Assembly: GCA_003963305.1 (NCBI GenBank) | Contig: RXJR01000034.1 | Location: 35,090 to 99,089 of the forward strand | Direction of reading: 5' to 3' | Length of the DNA stretch: 64,000 nucleotides | Origin: Candidatus Melainabacteria bacterium | GTDB taxonomy: Bacteria > Cyanobacteriota > Vampirovibrionia > Obscuribacterales > Obscuribacteraceae | Part shown: positions 50,981 to 59,239 of the stretch, piece by piece | How the letters are laid out: each line of letters starts with the position of its first letter | Numbering within the stretch: the first letter of the stretch is position 1 | Program-made: the position numbers and the translations under genes | The notes under the pieces: generated by a model | What the model saw: only the letters and a program-made list of their open reading frames with translations | What the model was told of the DNA's origin: nothing | Databases searched by the model: none

Positions 50981-52141
50981 CTAGCCCGTTTTGCGGTTGC
51001 GGGAGCCGTCACCAGTACCGAATTCGCGATCCACGACCTTTCCAGCTGAGTTTTGGAGTCGCATCAGAGTCCTTTTGGCTCTATGTGCGACATAAGGGTT
51101 CTCGTCCTCAGACAGAGCTTTCAAAATGTTCTGGTCGATATTGTAATTTTCTGCCAGGCAGAAGCGCACATCAGGATTCTCGTCTTCCACAAGCAACCAC
51201 AGAATGTCGTCTGATGCTGATGCATCTTCAGCTACGCTGAGCAGCCATCGATTGTATGAGTCGCGATTTTCGTTTTCCGCATCTCTTTTGTTATGCTCGA
51301 AGATTTCTTCGAAATGTTCCAACAGTTGGTCGACATCGGCGGTTGTCATAACGCCTTCTGCCTCCCAGGCACTGAACATGTCTCGCAATGTGCGTTGGTG
51401 CATGTCTCGCTCTAGCGCACCGTTGGTGGTGTCGTTGAACCACTCGGGTGAAACGCCTGATTCTTCTTGTTGTCGAATTAACTTCAAGCTTCGCAAGACG
51501 AATTCGCTGACCATTTTTCCCTTCATCGACTCATGAACGAATTTGTTCAAGTTCAGCTGTTCAATGGGCATGCCCGGGTGATGTAATTCCACCTGCCGCA
51601 ACATAGGCTCATCCCGGAGGACATCGAAGTAGTTGATTGATTCTCCCGTTGTGCCGTTCGCCTTGCGTTGATTCCTACGGACACGGTATTTCTGGAGTCC
51701 TTTCGACCAATATTGAAGTGCCGCTTTTCTAGTTTGATTCGCTCGCTGCTTGCGGGCACTTGCGAGGTCTCCCAGCAGATAATTGTCCGCGTCGATCTCA
51801 CTGATTGTTTCTGCATTTGATGTCGAATCGGTGCTTGAAGAGTTTGAGATTGTATTTTGCGTAGGCTCATCAAGTTCGTACGTTGGGAGATCTAGTTGCG
51901 CTGTCGGCAATTCGCGCTCGCTAGGCAGTGTTAAATCTGCAGCCGGTAAATTGAGTTCCGCCGGCGGCATCTCTTGTTCTGCTACCAGCTGCTCGATCGC
52001 GGCTGCCTGGGCTCCTTCGTTATAGTCTGATGTTTTTAGAACCTCTATATAGTTCTCCGTGATTGAATTCGGTTTTGCTTCTTTTCGCTCTCGATTCTGA
52101 CTCCTGGTGCCCGAAAACATCGCTTTTATAAAATCGAACAT
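50981..52141 (-). CDS. LRV-repeat-like protein
   Basis: 386 residues. The first 150 residues are acidic, Glu/Asp-rich and probably disordered, with PAELNLPAADLTLPSERELP-type repeats (PTAQLDLP, PTYELDEP). The middle is helical (SEFVLRSLKLIRQQEESGVS). The last 70 residues (LLVEDENPDVRFCLAENYNI, ALSEDENPYVAHRAKRTLMR) show the leucine-rich-repeat-variant (LRV) pattern, an Asp-Asn-Pro-x-Val-Arg solenoid. It shares this end with the 156-aa protein at 58.5 kb. Probably a protein-binding scaffold; no enzyme motif. Confidence 0.6.
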   Translation of the reverse strand: MFDFIKAMFSGTRSQNRERKEAKPNSITENYIEVLKTSDYNEGAQAAAIEQLVAEQEMPPAELNLPAADLTLPSERELPTAQLDLPTYELDEPTQNTISNSSSTDSTSNAETISEIDADNYLLGDLASARKQRANQTRKAALQYWSKGLQKYRVRRNQRKANGTTGESINYFDVLRDEPMLRQVELHHPGMPIEQLNLNKFVHESMKGKMVSEFVLRSLKLIRQQEESGVSPEWFNDTTNGALERDMHQRTLRDMFSAWEAEGVMTTADVDQLLEHFEEIFEHNKRDAENENRDSYNRWLLSVAEDASASDDILWLLVEDENPDVRFCLAENYNIDQNILKALSEDENPYVAHRAKRTLMRLQNSAGKVVDREFGTGDGSRNRKTG

Positions 52142-52711
52142 AATTCTTCTCTCTCTCTAACGTAGTGGAGTTAGACGTGCTCTTCCGAGTAGCGACGCGC
52201 TTGATTTCTCTTTGTTCCGGAAATTAAGCTGATTCGACGGATGCGAAGTCGCTCCCCATGCAGCTATAACAGCTCTATGAACAGTGGGTCGCGTTGATGT
52301 TACTAGCGGAGAGCTTCAGACCTGATCCGGAACAATTTCGCGGACCAATTCGCCTATTGCCTGGTTGGTGCATTGGAAGCGTAAATGAGGAGTCTCGTCG
52401 TGTCTGCACAGAGCGCAATTCAGCAGGTGCTTGCTTATCCTGCCTATTCAAATGGTATGGAGGACGCAGTTGTTGACCTGGTTGTGATCCAGTGGATTAT
52501 GCAAAAGCTGCGTGTTGATCGGATACGTAGTCTGTCAGAGCACAGCATAAATCCCACTCGCAACTGTCGAGCCGAGCAAGATTCAGGTACTGACCACTGA
52601 GGCGTTGATCTTGCTTCGTTTCGGATTTCGAGGATTTTGGCTATACGAAAGAAAAGCATGGGAACTAATCCCATGCTTTCTTCAATTGGTTAACGCTAAC
52701 TCTAGAATCTT
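52142..52711. other. 570-base gap with no supported gene
   Basis: Several ORFs of 60-75 codons on both strands lack ribosome sites and familiar composition, so I list none. Near the right end, AAAGCATGGGA...TCCCATGCTTTC at 52653-52680 is the terminator of the minus-strand gene that ends at 52712. Confidence 0.45.
52653..52680 (-). terminator. Terminator of the first secreted paralogue
   Basis: AAGCATGGGA pairs with TCCCATGCTT over a five-base loop and is followed on the minus strand by TTTCTTTC. Confidence 0.7.
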
Positions 52712-53341
52712 CTACTGATTGTTGAAACGTGGGTCAGGAAGAGTTTTGTAGTTAAAGCTTGCATAGTTTAGGTCGCTGTTCTGCCCATAAATTACTGGAT
52801 AGAGCAGGTAAATGGGTCCGATTCCACCGTTGTAGCGTATCGAGACAGTTCTGAGAACGGTTTGATTCGGGCTGAAAGAAGGAGAGAAGCTACTTGGAAA
52901 GAGATAAGTACCCCAGCCATTGTATCCATTCCCTGTTGAATTAAGGAAAGACGAGATTCCCGCGATTCGGCTAAAGCCATCAGATGTCTGTATAACAACT
53001 GCTATATTGCCATCTGCATTTGGACCGAAGTTGGGGACATCGTAATAGAAGTCCATTCCGTAGAAATTGCCAATGTTCGGCAAGATGTTGTCGCCGTTGT
53101 CTATTGCGGGAAGATTCCAGCCTGAGCCAAGTCTGCCAGGCTTAAGTGTATTGACCAGGTACGATGGATATCCCTGGTACAAAGGATCGCTTGACACGTA
53201 CACGCTGGTGCCTTTGTAGCTTCCGCCAAGTGCAACACCACTCAGCAGATTGGAAGCTTGCGCACCACTGGCAGTGCTGATCATGCAGCCGACTGCTGTC
53301 GCTGCACTAAGCATTAGAGAGACGAACTTTTTGAGCTGCAT
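52712..53341 (-). CDS. Secreted protein, member 1 of a three-paralogue family
   Basis: 209 residues from the ATG with AAGGAG six bases upstream; an earlier in-frame start is not used. A signal peptide (MQLKKFVSLMLSAATAVGCM, then QAS) is followed by the family core: LLSGVALGGS, GYPSYLVNTLKPGRLGSGWN, LPAIDNGDNILPNIGNF, YDVPNFGPNADGNIAVVIQT, IYLLYPVIYGQNSDLNYASF and the ending LPDPRFNNQ. Likely a beta-rich exported protein, monomer or coat. The other two members lie at 54.4 and 55.3 kb. No known domain is assigned; the family may be lineage-specific. Confidence 0.7.
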   Translation of the reverse strand: MQLKKFVSLMLSAATAVGCMISTASGAQASNLLSGVALGGSYKGTSVYVSSDPLYQGYPSYLVNTLKPGRLGSGWNLPAIDNGDNILPNIGNFYGMDFYYDVPNFGPNADGNIAVVIQTSDGFSRIAGISSFLNSTGNGYNGWGTYLFPSSFSPSFSPNQTVLRTVSIRYNGGIGPIYLLYPVIYGQNSDLNYASFNYKTLPDPRFNNQ

Positions 53342-53564
53342 TGCGTACTCCTTATGTTGACCGCTTGACAAGTGGTTGTCTATTTACATAGATCTCGTGG
53401 GGCTAACTATAACACGCATGAGCTATGTGGCGAATAGGCACATGTGACCACCCTTGCCATCCCAAGTCGAACCATGGTTTGAACAAGTAGAGATGTACCA
53501 GAGGCACATCTCCAGTGCTTTGACATCCTGCCGACTGAGACCTTTTAGTTGTTGTTGAAACAGG

Positions 53565-54191
53565 CTATTTGCTGCCAGCTGTTTTCGACTCAGCAATCGC
53601 CTTATCGTAGCTTTTCTTGGCGATGTCGAATCGCTCGTATGACTTCTGGCACAACAAAGTGTCCTTAGGAACAAGTCGACGATTGACCTGGGCCATTTTC
53701 TCAAGAACCGATACTTGTTCTTCTCGACGTTTCGCGATGTCTTCTGCTGGTGCGGTTTCTTTGCTCCAGTCTGACGGATACGAATATGTGAGGGCTTGCT
53801 CAAGGGCGGACAATTTAACGCTCATGAGGTCATCTTCTGGATTCGGTTTTACTTTCTCCAATTCGTTCAGGCTGGCTATCCAGTATTTGTGAGCGAGCGC
53901 TTTGTTTCCGCTGAAAGAAGCCGATTCGCCTGCTTTGTAATAGCGAAACCATAAAGAGTTGTCGGGGACTGGCAGTACCAGTTCACCAACTCGATGTTTA
54001 GGTCCTACATGAGTGTTCATGGGCCGCGGTACGGGCAAAATTTTGCCCGGTACGTACATCATGCCTGGTGGAAGTTTCCTGGTCGGCGTTGGCTGTGATG
54101 GTTGCGATGAAGTCGCATTCTGCGCTGAGACTGAAGAAACATTCAAAGCTGCTGTCAGACCAATCAAGAAAAAAACGTGCGCCGTTTTCAT
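53565..54191 (-). CDS. Secreted 208-aa protein between the paralogues
   Basis: 208 residues; GGAGG five bases before the ATG. Signal peptide (MKTAHVFFLIGLTAALNVSS). A Pro-rich stretch (PSQPTPTRKLPPGMMYVPGK) is followed by a helical domain (WFRYYKAGESASFSGNKALA, KYWIASLNELEKVKPNPEDD), resembling TPR-like helices. It is unrelated to its neighbours and unrecognised. It lies in the same strand order as the paralogues but with its own ribosome site and spacing of about 210 bases. Confidence 0.6.
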   Translation of the reverse strand: MKTAHVFFLIGLTAALNVSSVSAQNATSSQPSQPTPTRKLPPGMMYVPGKILPVPRPMNTHVGPKHRVGELVLPVPDNSLWFRYYKAGESASFSGNKALAHKYWIASLNELEKVKPNPEDDLMSVKLSALEQALTYSYPSDWSKETAPAEDIAKRREEQVSVLEKMAQVNRRLVPKDTLLCQKSYERFDIAKKSYDKAIAESKTAGSK

Positions 54192-54257
54192 AGCTTCCTC
54201 CGACTAAACATGAAAAATCCCAGAGCAAGCAATATACCATGCATGACTGCGCCCGTG

Positions 54258-54294
54258 CGTTGCTATTGCATCGCACTGCGTTGCAATAGCAACG
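54258..54294. repeat. Strong inverted repeat between secreted genes
   Basis: CGTTGCTATTGCA pairs perfectly with TGCAATAGCAACG over an 11-base loop (13-bp stem), and flanking GCCCGT/ACGGGC can extend it. It is not followed by a T tract on the minus strand, so a function as dispersed repeat or processing site is as likely as termination. Confidence 0.55.
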
Positions 54295-54345
54295 GGCTCT
54301 ACGCCTACAGACCGTCAAAGCAGCAGAATACTTCCCTATAAAACA

Positions 54346-54375
54346 AAAGCACACGATATCTCTATCGTATGCCTT
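54346..54375 (-). terminator. Terminator of the second secreted paralogue
   Basis: GCACACGATA pairs with TATCGTATGC around TCTC, with one mismatch, and the minus strand continues TTTTGTTTTA. Confidence 0.6.
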
Positions 54376-54399
54376 TGCTCACAGGCTATTTGTATTGAA

Positions 54400-55026
54400 T
54401 TATTGATTGTTGAAACGTGGGTCCGGCAGCGCTTTTGAAGTGAAATCGCTCCAGAAGAGGTCGGAATTTTGTCCCACAATGCCGGGAGCAAGTAAGTAGA
54501 TTGGTCCGACTGCGCCGTTATAGCGGACCGACGCGGTTCGAACAATCCTTTCATCAGTGTTGAAGGCCGGCACGAAGTTTTGAGGAGTCAGATCGACGGC
54601 GTATGAGGTGTAACCATTTTGTGAGATGGCTTTAGTCGAAGTGACATTAGCTGCGCGGCTAAAGCCGTCATCTGTTTGAATAACAACAACTAAACCTGAA
54701 TCTGCGTTGGGCCTAAAATTTGGCACTTCGTAAAAGAATTCGAATTTCTCGAGACCGCCAATATCTTTCAAAACGCTGTTGCCGTTACCGATTTCTGGAA
54801 GGTTCCAACCGCAATCGAATCTTCTCTTGAAAGTGTTCACAAGATATGCTGGGTAGTACGCATAGAGGGGATCAGGCGTTATCAGTGTGCTGGTTGCTCT
54901 GGAACTCCCGCCGAAGGCAACGCCACTCAAGACTTTGGAGGTTGATTGCGCATTGCCGGCGGTGGCAGTCATGCAAACTACCGTTGTTGCGCTTAGCAAA
55001 ATGGATGCGAGTTTTTTGAGAGACAT
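54400..55026 (-). CDS. Secreted protein, member 2 of the three-paralogue family
   Basis: 208 residues; start at MSLKKLASILLSATTVVCMT with AAGGA before it. Core motifs match member 1: GVAFGGSSRATSTL, AYYPAYLVNTFKRRFDCGWN, YEVPNFRPNADSGLVVVIQT, VGPIYLLAPGIVGQNSDLFW, and LPDPRFNNQ at the end. It is closest to member 3 (SSxATSTLITPDPxY and DCGWNLPEIGxGN are shared). The function is unknown; a beta-rich exported protein. Confidence 0.7.
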   Translation of the reverse strand: MSLKKLASILLSATTVVCMTATAGNAQSTSKVLSGVAFGGSSRATSTLITPDPLYAYYPAYLVNTFKRRFDCGWNLPEIGNGNSVLKDIGGLEKFEFFYEVPNFRPNADSGLVVVIQTDDGFSRAANVTSTKAISQNGYTSYAVDLTPQNFVPAFNTDERIVRTASVRYNGAVGPIYLLAPGIVGQNSDLFWSDFTSKALPDPRFNNQ

Positions 55027-55266
55027 TGTGTGTATTCCTTGTTGTGACAGCTTCAAAGCGTTCCCACCGGGGGATATTCCGTGAAAATATACCACGGATG
55101 AGCTGTGTGTCTAACAGGCACATAGCGGATTTCATGTGCCAACAAGCTGCGCGCAAAGTCGCCCCCCTGAGGGATTTCAGGTGTGAATAAACTGCCTGCC
55201 TGGAAGGCACATGGCAGGTTCCAGGTGTGACCTTCTTTTGCAAAGCAGCAATAATCCAAATAAACA

Positions 55267-55297
55267 AAAGCAAACGATATCGCTTATCGTTTGCTTT
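55267..55297 (-). terminator. Terminator of the third secreted paralogue
   Basis: AAAGCAAACGATA pairs with TATCGTTTGCTTT over five bases, a 13-bp stem; the minus strand continues TGTTTA. Confidence 0.75.
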
Positions 55298-55321
55298 GTT
55301 GCCAGCTAGTGTTTGTTCGAG

Positions 55322-55948
55322 CTATCGATTAACGAAAGTTGGGTCCGGCAGCGCTTTTGCGCTGAAATCGGTCCAGCTGAGAACCGAATTCTGTCCCCAA
55401 ATAAGCGGATAAGTCAAATAGATTGGACCGATTGCGCCGTTGTAGCGGACCGTTGCAGTTCGAACAACTTTTTCATCAGGGTTGAAAGCAGGTGTGAAGT
55501 TCTGAGGAGTCAGAGTTACATGGTAGGCGTTGTAACCATTTTGGGCGAAGGGTGTAGTGGCAGTGATGCCAGCCACGCGGCTGAAGCCCTCTGCTGTTTG
55601 AATTACAACAACTATGCCCCGCTCAGCGCTTGGACCAAGATTTGGCACTTCGTAATAGAACTCGAAATACTCCAGACCGCCAACATCTGGCAGTGCATTG
55701 TTGCCTTTACCGATTTCTGGAAGGTTCCAACCGCAATCGAATCTTAACTTGTAAGTGTTCACAAGAAATGACTGGTAGAGACGATAGACAGGATCCGGGG
55801 TTATCAGAGTACTGGTTGCTTTTGAGCTCCCGCCGAAGGCAACGCCACTCATGGTTGTTGAGGCTGATTGCGCATTGCTGGCGGTGGCAGTCATGCAAAC
55901 TGCAGATGCTGCGCTAAGCAAAAGTGATGCGAGTTTTTTGAATGACAT
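55322..55948 (-). CDS. Secreted protein, member 3 of the three-paralogue family
   Basis: 208 residues; AAGGA before the ATG. Signal peptide (MSFKKLASLLLSAASAVCMT) and the family core: GVAFGGSSKATSTLITPDPV, DCGWNLPEIGKGNNALPDVG, YEVPNLGPSAERGIVVVIQT, IGPIYLTYPLIWGQNSVLSW and LPDPTFVNR. The ending varies from NNQ to NR. About as close to member 2 as any pair. Gene duplication in tandem is evident; likely exported coat or matrix protein. Confidence 0.7.
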   Translation of the reverse strand: MSFKKLASLLLSAASAVCMTATASNAQSASTTMSGVAFGGSSKATSTLITPDPVYRLYQSFLVNTYKLRFDCGWNLPEIGKGNNALPDVGGLEYFEFYYEVPNLGPSAERGIVVVIQTAEGFSRVAGITATTPFAQNGYNAYHVTLTPQNFTPAFNPDEKVVRTATVRYNGAIGPIYLTYPLIWGQNSVLSWTDFSAKALPDPTFVNR

Positions 55949-56114
55949 TGTGTGTTCCTTGTTGTGACTGCTTGAAAGCGACTTCCGCAGTGGGACATTC
56001 CGTCAAAATATACCACGGATGAGCTGAGTGCCTACCAGACACATGGCAGATTTATGTTTGAAGAAGGTAAGTGCCCAAGAACCACATTCTAATTGTCAGG
56101 TGTGACTGCTAGTA

Positions 56115-56140
56115 AGAGAGGATGGACCTCCACCCTCTCG
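56115..56140 (-). terminator. Hairpin after the Pro/Ser/Thr-rich membrane protein
   Basis: GAGAGGATGG and CCACCCTCTC pair with one mismatch at 56115-56140. Moderate support as a terminator. Confidence 0.4.
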
Positions 56141-56164
56141 GTCATTTTTGTTTGCTGTGCTGTA

Positions 56165-56611
56165 TTACTGTGCTGCTTCTGTTCTTGTTTCGGTGGTCGA
56201 CGTCGAGGATGACTCAGTCGTCGAAGATGCAGGCGTCTGAGGTGTTGACGATCTCGAAGACGCTGACGGAGCCGTAGAAGCACCTTGTGAAGCAGACGGC
56301 GCAGCCGGGCTTGGCACTGGCATCGGTACCATTACCTGAGTCGGAGGTGTCGATGGTGCCGGTTGCGGGGCCATCGGTACTTCTGGCACCGAAGCAGGCG
56401 CTGCTGGAGGCGCTTGATTGATGATCGTCGTAGATGTCGGTGTGGCTTGTGGTTGATACGTCGTCGTTGTAACACTGCTGCTCGAACTGAAGTACCAAAT
56501 AGCGAAACCAACTATCGACAGAAGTACGACAGCGAGAACTACATATGCCGCGGTGGAATCTGTCTGCGGTGAGGTCACGACAACATCCGGATCTCTTTCT
56601 CTAATGATCAT
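56165..56611 (-). CDS. Single-pass membrane protein with Pro/Ser/Thr-rich outer part
   Basis: 148 residues. A short cytoplasmic start (MIIRERDPDVVVTSPQTDST) precedes one membrane helix (AYVVLAVVLLSIVGFAIWYF). The remainder is low-complexity, dominated by Pro, Ser, Thr and Ala (PAPSTPPTQVMVPMPVPSPA), typical of a wall-spanning or disordered linker. No domain follows. It lies 13 bases downstream of the coiled-coil gene, so they may be co-transcribed. Confidence 0.6.
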   Translation of the reverse strand: MIIRERDPDVVVTSPQTDSTAAYVVLAVVLLSIVGFAIWYFSSSSSVTTTTYQPQATPTSTTIINQAPPAAPASVPEVPMAPQPAPSTPPTQVMVPMPVPSPAAPSASQGASTAPSASSRSSTPQTPASSTTESSSTSTTETRTEAAQ

Positions 56612-56624
56612 TGTTCTGCCCCCG

Positions 56625-56948
56625 TTAGTGTGACAATTTTTCTGCGGCCCGCTCTGATCCCAATCGCAGCTCTTCCATAGCCGCTTTCAGTTCATCGAAC
56701 GCTTTGTCCATGCCTCCGCGAAATTCTGTCCAGGCTTCTCCGCTTGCGTCTTTCATCTCGTTGAATTTCTTGCCGGCGGCTTCGCGCTTTTCATTCAATT
56801 CTTTCAACTTGCATGCAGCTTGCTCTTTAGCTTCGCCAGCCTTTGCGCTCAGCTCGCCCGCTTTAGAAGTCATCTCGTCGATCTTGGCGCCAAGTTCTCT
56901 GAGCTTGCATTCCATATTGCCTTCGTAATCGCTCTTACTGCATTCCAT
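56625..56948 (-). CDS. Charged coiled-coil protein
   Basis: 107 residues; AGGAG precedes the ATG (an internal ATG lies 11 codons on). After a short start, a long amphipathic helix (LRELGAKIDEMTSKAGELSA, KAGEAKEQAACKLKELNEKR, FDELKAAMEELRLGSERAAE) with heptad pattern and Lys/Glu/Ala content, similar to LEA-like or apolipoprotein-like stress proteins. Function unknown. It overlaps no other gene and lies upstream of the Pro/Ser/Thr-rich membrane gene. Confidence 0.6.
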   Translation of the reverse strand: MECSKSDYEGNMECKLRELGAKIDEMTSKAGELSAKAGEAKEQAACKLKELNEKREAAGKKFNEMKDASGEAWTEFRGGMDKAFDELKAAMEELRLGSERAAEKLSH

Positions 56949-57056
56949 GGGAATTCTCCTTTGTACTTCTTGTGCTGGTTGCTCGCCTTATGACTGGGCG
57001 TGCCTGAGTAAAGTTCCGCCGCTCGCAACGTGCCGGACACCGCAGTTTCAGATCGC

Positions 57057-57165
57057 GATGTCGCTATGAGGCGGTCGCACTCACTTGCAGTTGTCGTTAT
57101 GACGCGGCGCGCTCAGTTGCAGAGCATGATGGCGTTATGACGCGGTCGCGCTCAGTTCGCAATTC
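57057..57165. repeat. Imperfect tandem repeats running into the GT4 3' end
   Basis: Three related units of about 40 bases contain the core CGTTATGACGCGG(T)CGCGCTCAGTT (first copy diverged: TCGCTATGAGGCGG). The last copy overlaps the GT4 stop codon, so the array has grown to or from the gene end. Confidence 0.5.
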
Positions 57166-58220
57166 CGCTTATTGAGAAGCTGTTCATATATTGCTTCATA
57201 GGCATCAACCATTTTTTCGACACTGAAAAGTTTTTGCACGCGTTCGACGCAGTCGTTCCTATTTATATTCTTCAACTCAGGAAACCTGCGCACCAGTTGT
57301 TCCACCGAAGAGCCGATGATGGCTGTTTTCGGATCGTCCAGGATCTCCCTGACAGAGCCGCGGTCGAAAGCCATTACAGGAGTGCCGGCGGCTAACGCTT
57401 CCGCCATTACCAGACCAAAAGGCTCATTGAAATTGATTGGATAAACGACAGCCATGGCTTTGCCATAAAGCTCGACTTTTTGCTCGTGATTCACTTCACC
57501 AATAAAGTTTGCGTCACCGTTCGCCAAACGCGGTTTTACTTCCTGTTCGAAGTAAGACTCGTCATTTTTGTCGACTTTTCCCGCGACCGTGATTGGCAAG
57601 TTGAGCTGCTTCGCTATGTCTAGCGCCTCTGCTGTGCCTTTGTCTTTGCAGAGTCGTCCTATGAAGAGCAAGCTATCGCGCTGGTCGTTTTTATATTTGC
57701 TGTGAAAGTCTTCTACTTTGATGCCATTATATACGGTGCCAACATAATTAAGCTGATCCGGTTTGTTTAGCGACCGGAACGAGTCACTAATCGCCACATA
57801 AGGAAGATGTTTGTAGCGAAGATAAATATCTTCGCAGTAGCCTTTTACCTGATTGTGCATCGTCGTAAGCCTCGCACATTTCAGTCTGTCGAGAAAAGGA
57901 AGCGCTGTCCAGCTCATATGTGAGTGAACGATATCAAACTGATCTTGCCTGTTTTCGAGTTCGATCAGAGTCTGCATGTCGAACGCCGGCCACTGCAACA
58001 TGTTGTATCTATCGCCCGCCCGCAACGGCTGGTCGACGACGGTCACCAATTTCGCTTTCGTGATGGAAGTTCCTGCCGCGAATAGCGTTACCTCATGCCC
58101 ACGCTTTACCAATTCTTCAGTTAAAAGGCTGACGACCAATTCAGTACCGCCGTAGCCTTGTGGCGGTACCGGTTCCGTATTAGCTGCGACTTGAGCAATT
58201 CTCAATGTGTGCTTCCTCAC
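57135..58220 (-). CDS. GT4-family glycosyltransferase
   Basis: 361 residues from a GTG, with a TTG a few codons on that has AGGAAG before it. The N-terminal domain has the GT4 glycine loop (PVPPQGYGGTELVVSLLTEE). The donor-binding domain includes LLFIGRLCKDKGTAEALDIA and NEPFGLVMAEALAAGTPVMA, with the E-x7-E pair in EPFGLVMAEALA. These enzymes transfer sugar from a nucleotide donor to a lipid, polysaccharide or protein. Acceptor unknown. No sugar-locus neighbours, so a role in envelope glycans is only a guess. Confidence 0.8.
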   Translation of the reverse strand: MRKHTLRIAQVAANTEPVPPQGYGGTELVVSLLTEELVKRGHEVTLFAAGTSITKAKLVTVVDQPLRAGDRYNMLQWPAFDMQTLIELENRQDQFDIVHSHMSWTALPFLDRLKCARLTTMHNQVKGYCEDIYLRYKHLPYVAISDSFRSLNKPDQLNYVGTVYNGIKVEDFHSKYKNDQRDSLLFIGRLCKDKGTAEALDIAKQLNLPITVAGKVDKNDESYFEQEVKPRLANGDANFIGEVNHEQKVELYGKAMAVVYPINFNEPFGLVMAEALAAGTPVMAFDRGSVREILDDPKTAIIGSSVEQLVRRFPELKNINRNDCVERVQKLFSVEKMVDAYEAIYEQLLNKRNCELSATAS

Positions 58221-58509
58221 TACGAGTTTCGTATTTGCAAATTTGTTTTTGACAAGTGTGGCAGATTTTCAGGCTTTGAGGGGTATTTGATGCAGACTCT
58301 TGTATACAATTCCCCTAATTTTTTCCAGATACTGGTAGGTCATCTATCGAAAGAAGGCGATCGGTCCTCAGGCGGATAAATTCTCTTTGTAAGAAGCTTG
58401 TAAAAGCCTGTAAAAACCTGATTGACGTTGAAATTTCGAGGTTCCGAAGTGGAACAATCCACTAGTGAATCTGGTCTTGATTTCCCCGAGAGAGAATGAG
58501 GTGGTTCCC

Positions 58510-58980
58510 GTGTTGAGGAACGAAAGTGTTAATTCATCAGCTTTGAAAACACTTAACGAGCACGAAGTTTCGGCAGCCGTTGAAGCTCTGCTCCATGTAG
58601 ATTCACTCCTGGCGCCACTCCATCGCAAAGTGGTTGATTATATTGCTCGTTGCGAGGATAGCGCTCTGTTGGCGAAGCTCGCTGCTCATGCGAATCATGA
58701 AGTTCGGAGCGCAGTGGCTATGAATCATCAACTGCCTGAAGAATTGGTCTGGAAGTTGGCTGAGGACCCAGTTTTGAGCGTTAGAGCAAGTTTGGCGGAT
58801 AATCGCCATTTGCCGTCGTTTCTTTTGGAAACTCTGGCTGAAGATGAAGACGAGCGTATCGCGCAGCGTGCCAATCGCACTTTAGATAAGTTGAGCGCCG
58901 CAGCCGCCGAAGCCGGCACTTTTTCACGGAAAGTCTTTCATTGGATGCATTTGGCGCTGCCGGTTGCCAAACACGGTTAA
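58510..58980 (+). CDS. Small LRV-repeat protein
   Basis: 156 residues from a GTG with GAGGTGG upstream; a longer frame begins at a GTG at 58465. Repeats in the LRV style: VDYIARCEDSALLAKLAAHA, NHEVRSAVAMNHQLPEELVW, KLAEDPVLSVRASLADNRHL, LAEDEDERIAQRANRTLDKL. They match the C-terminal solenoid of the 386-aa protein at 51 kb. It could bind protein or nucleic acid; no further domain. Confidence 0.65.
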   Translation: MLRNESVNSSALKTLNEHEVSAAVEALLHVDSLLAPLHRKVVDYIARCEDSALLAKLAAHANHEVRSAVAMNHQLPEELVWKLAEDPVLSVRASLADNRHLPSFLLETLAEDEDERIAQRANRTLDKLSAAAAEAGTFSRKVFHWMHLALPVAKHG

Positions 58981-58989
58981 AACGGTCTG

Positions 58990-59100
58990 CTGGCGAACAA
59001 GCTGCAGGGCGAAAAGCTACTTGGCGAAGCTGCGGGTAAGCAAGCTGCGGCGAAAAGCTATGCGGCCAACAAGGTGCGGGGCGAAAAGCTACGGGACGAC
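58990..59100. repeat. GCGAAAAGCTA-containing repeat array
   Basis: Three copies of GGCGAAAAGCTA (near 59008, 59050 and 59081), with AAGCTGCGG-type units between them, lie between the LRV gene and the MFS gene. The array is GC-rich and irregular in period. Confidence 0.5.
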
Positions 59101-59239
59101 TCCCCTGTGAACACTGTGCCTTGTAACGCAGCAGTTCGTTAAGTGATGCTGTGTTGAATGTATCGCTTAAACATGGGCGATGATTAGCGCATTCCAACCC
59201 CCAGATAAACTAAAATTCGAGTGGCACATGCGGAGTCTT

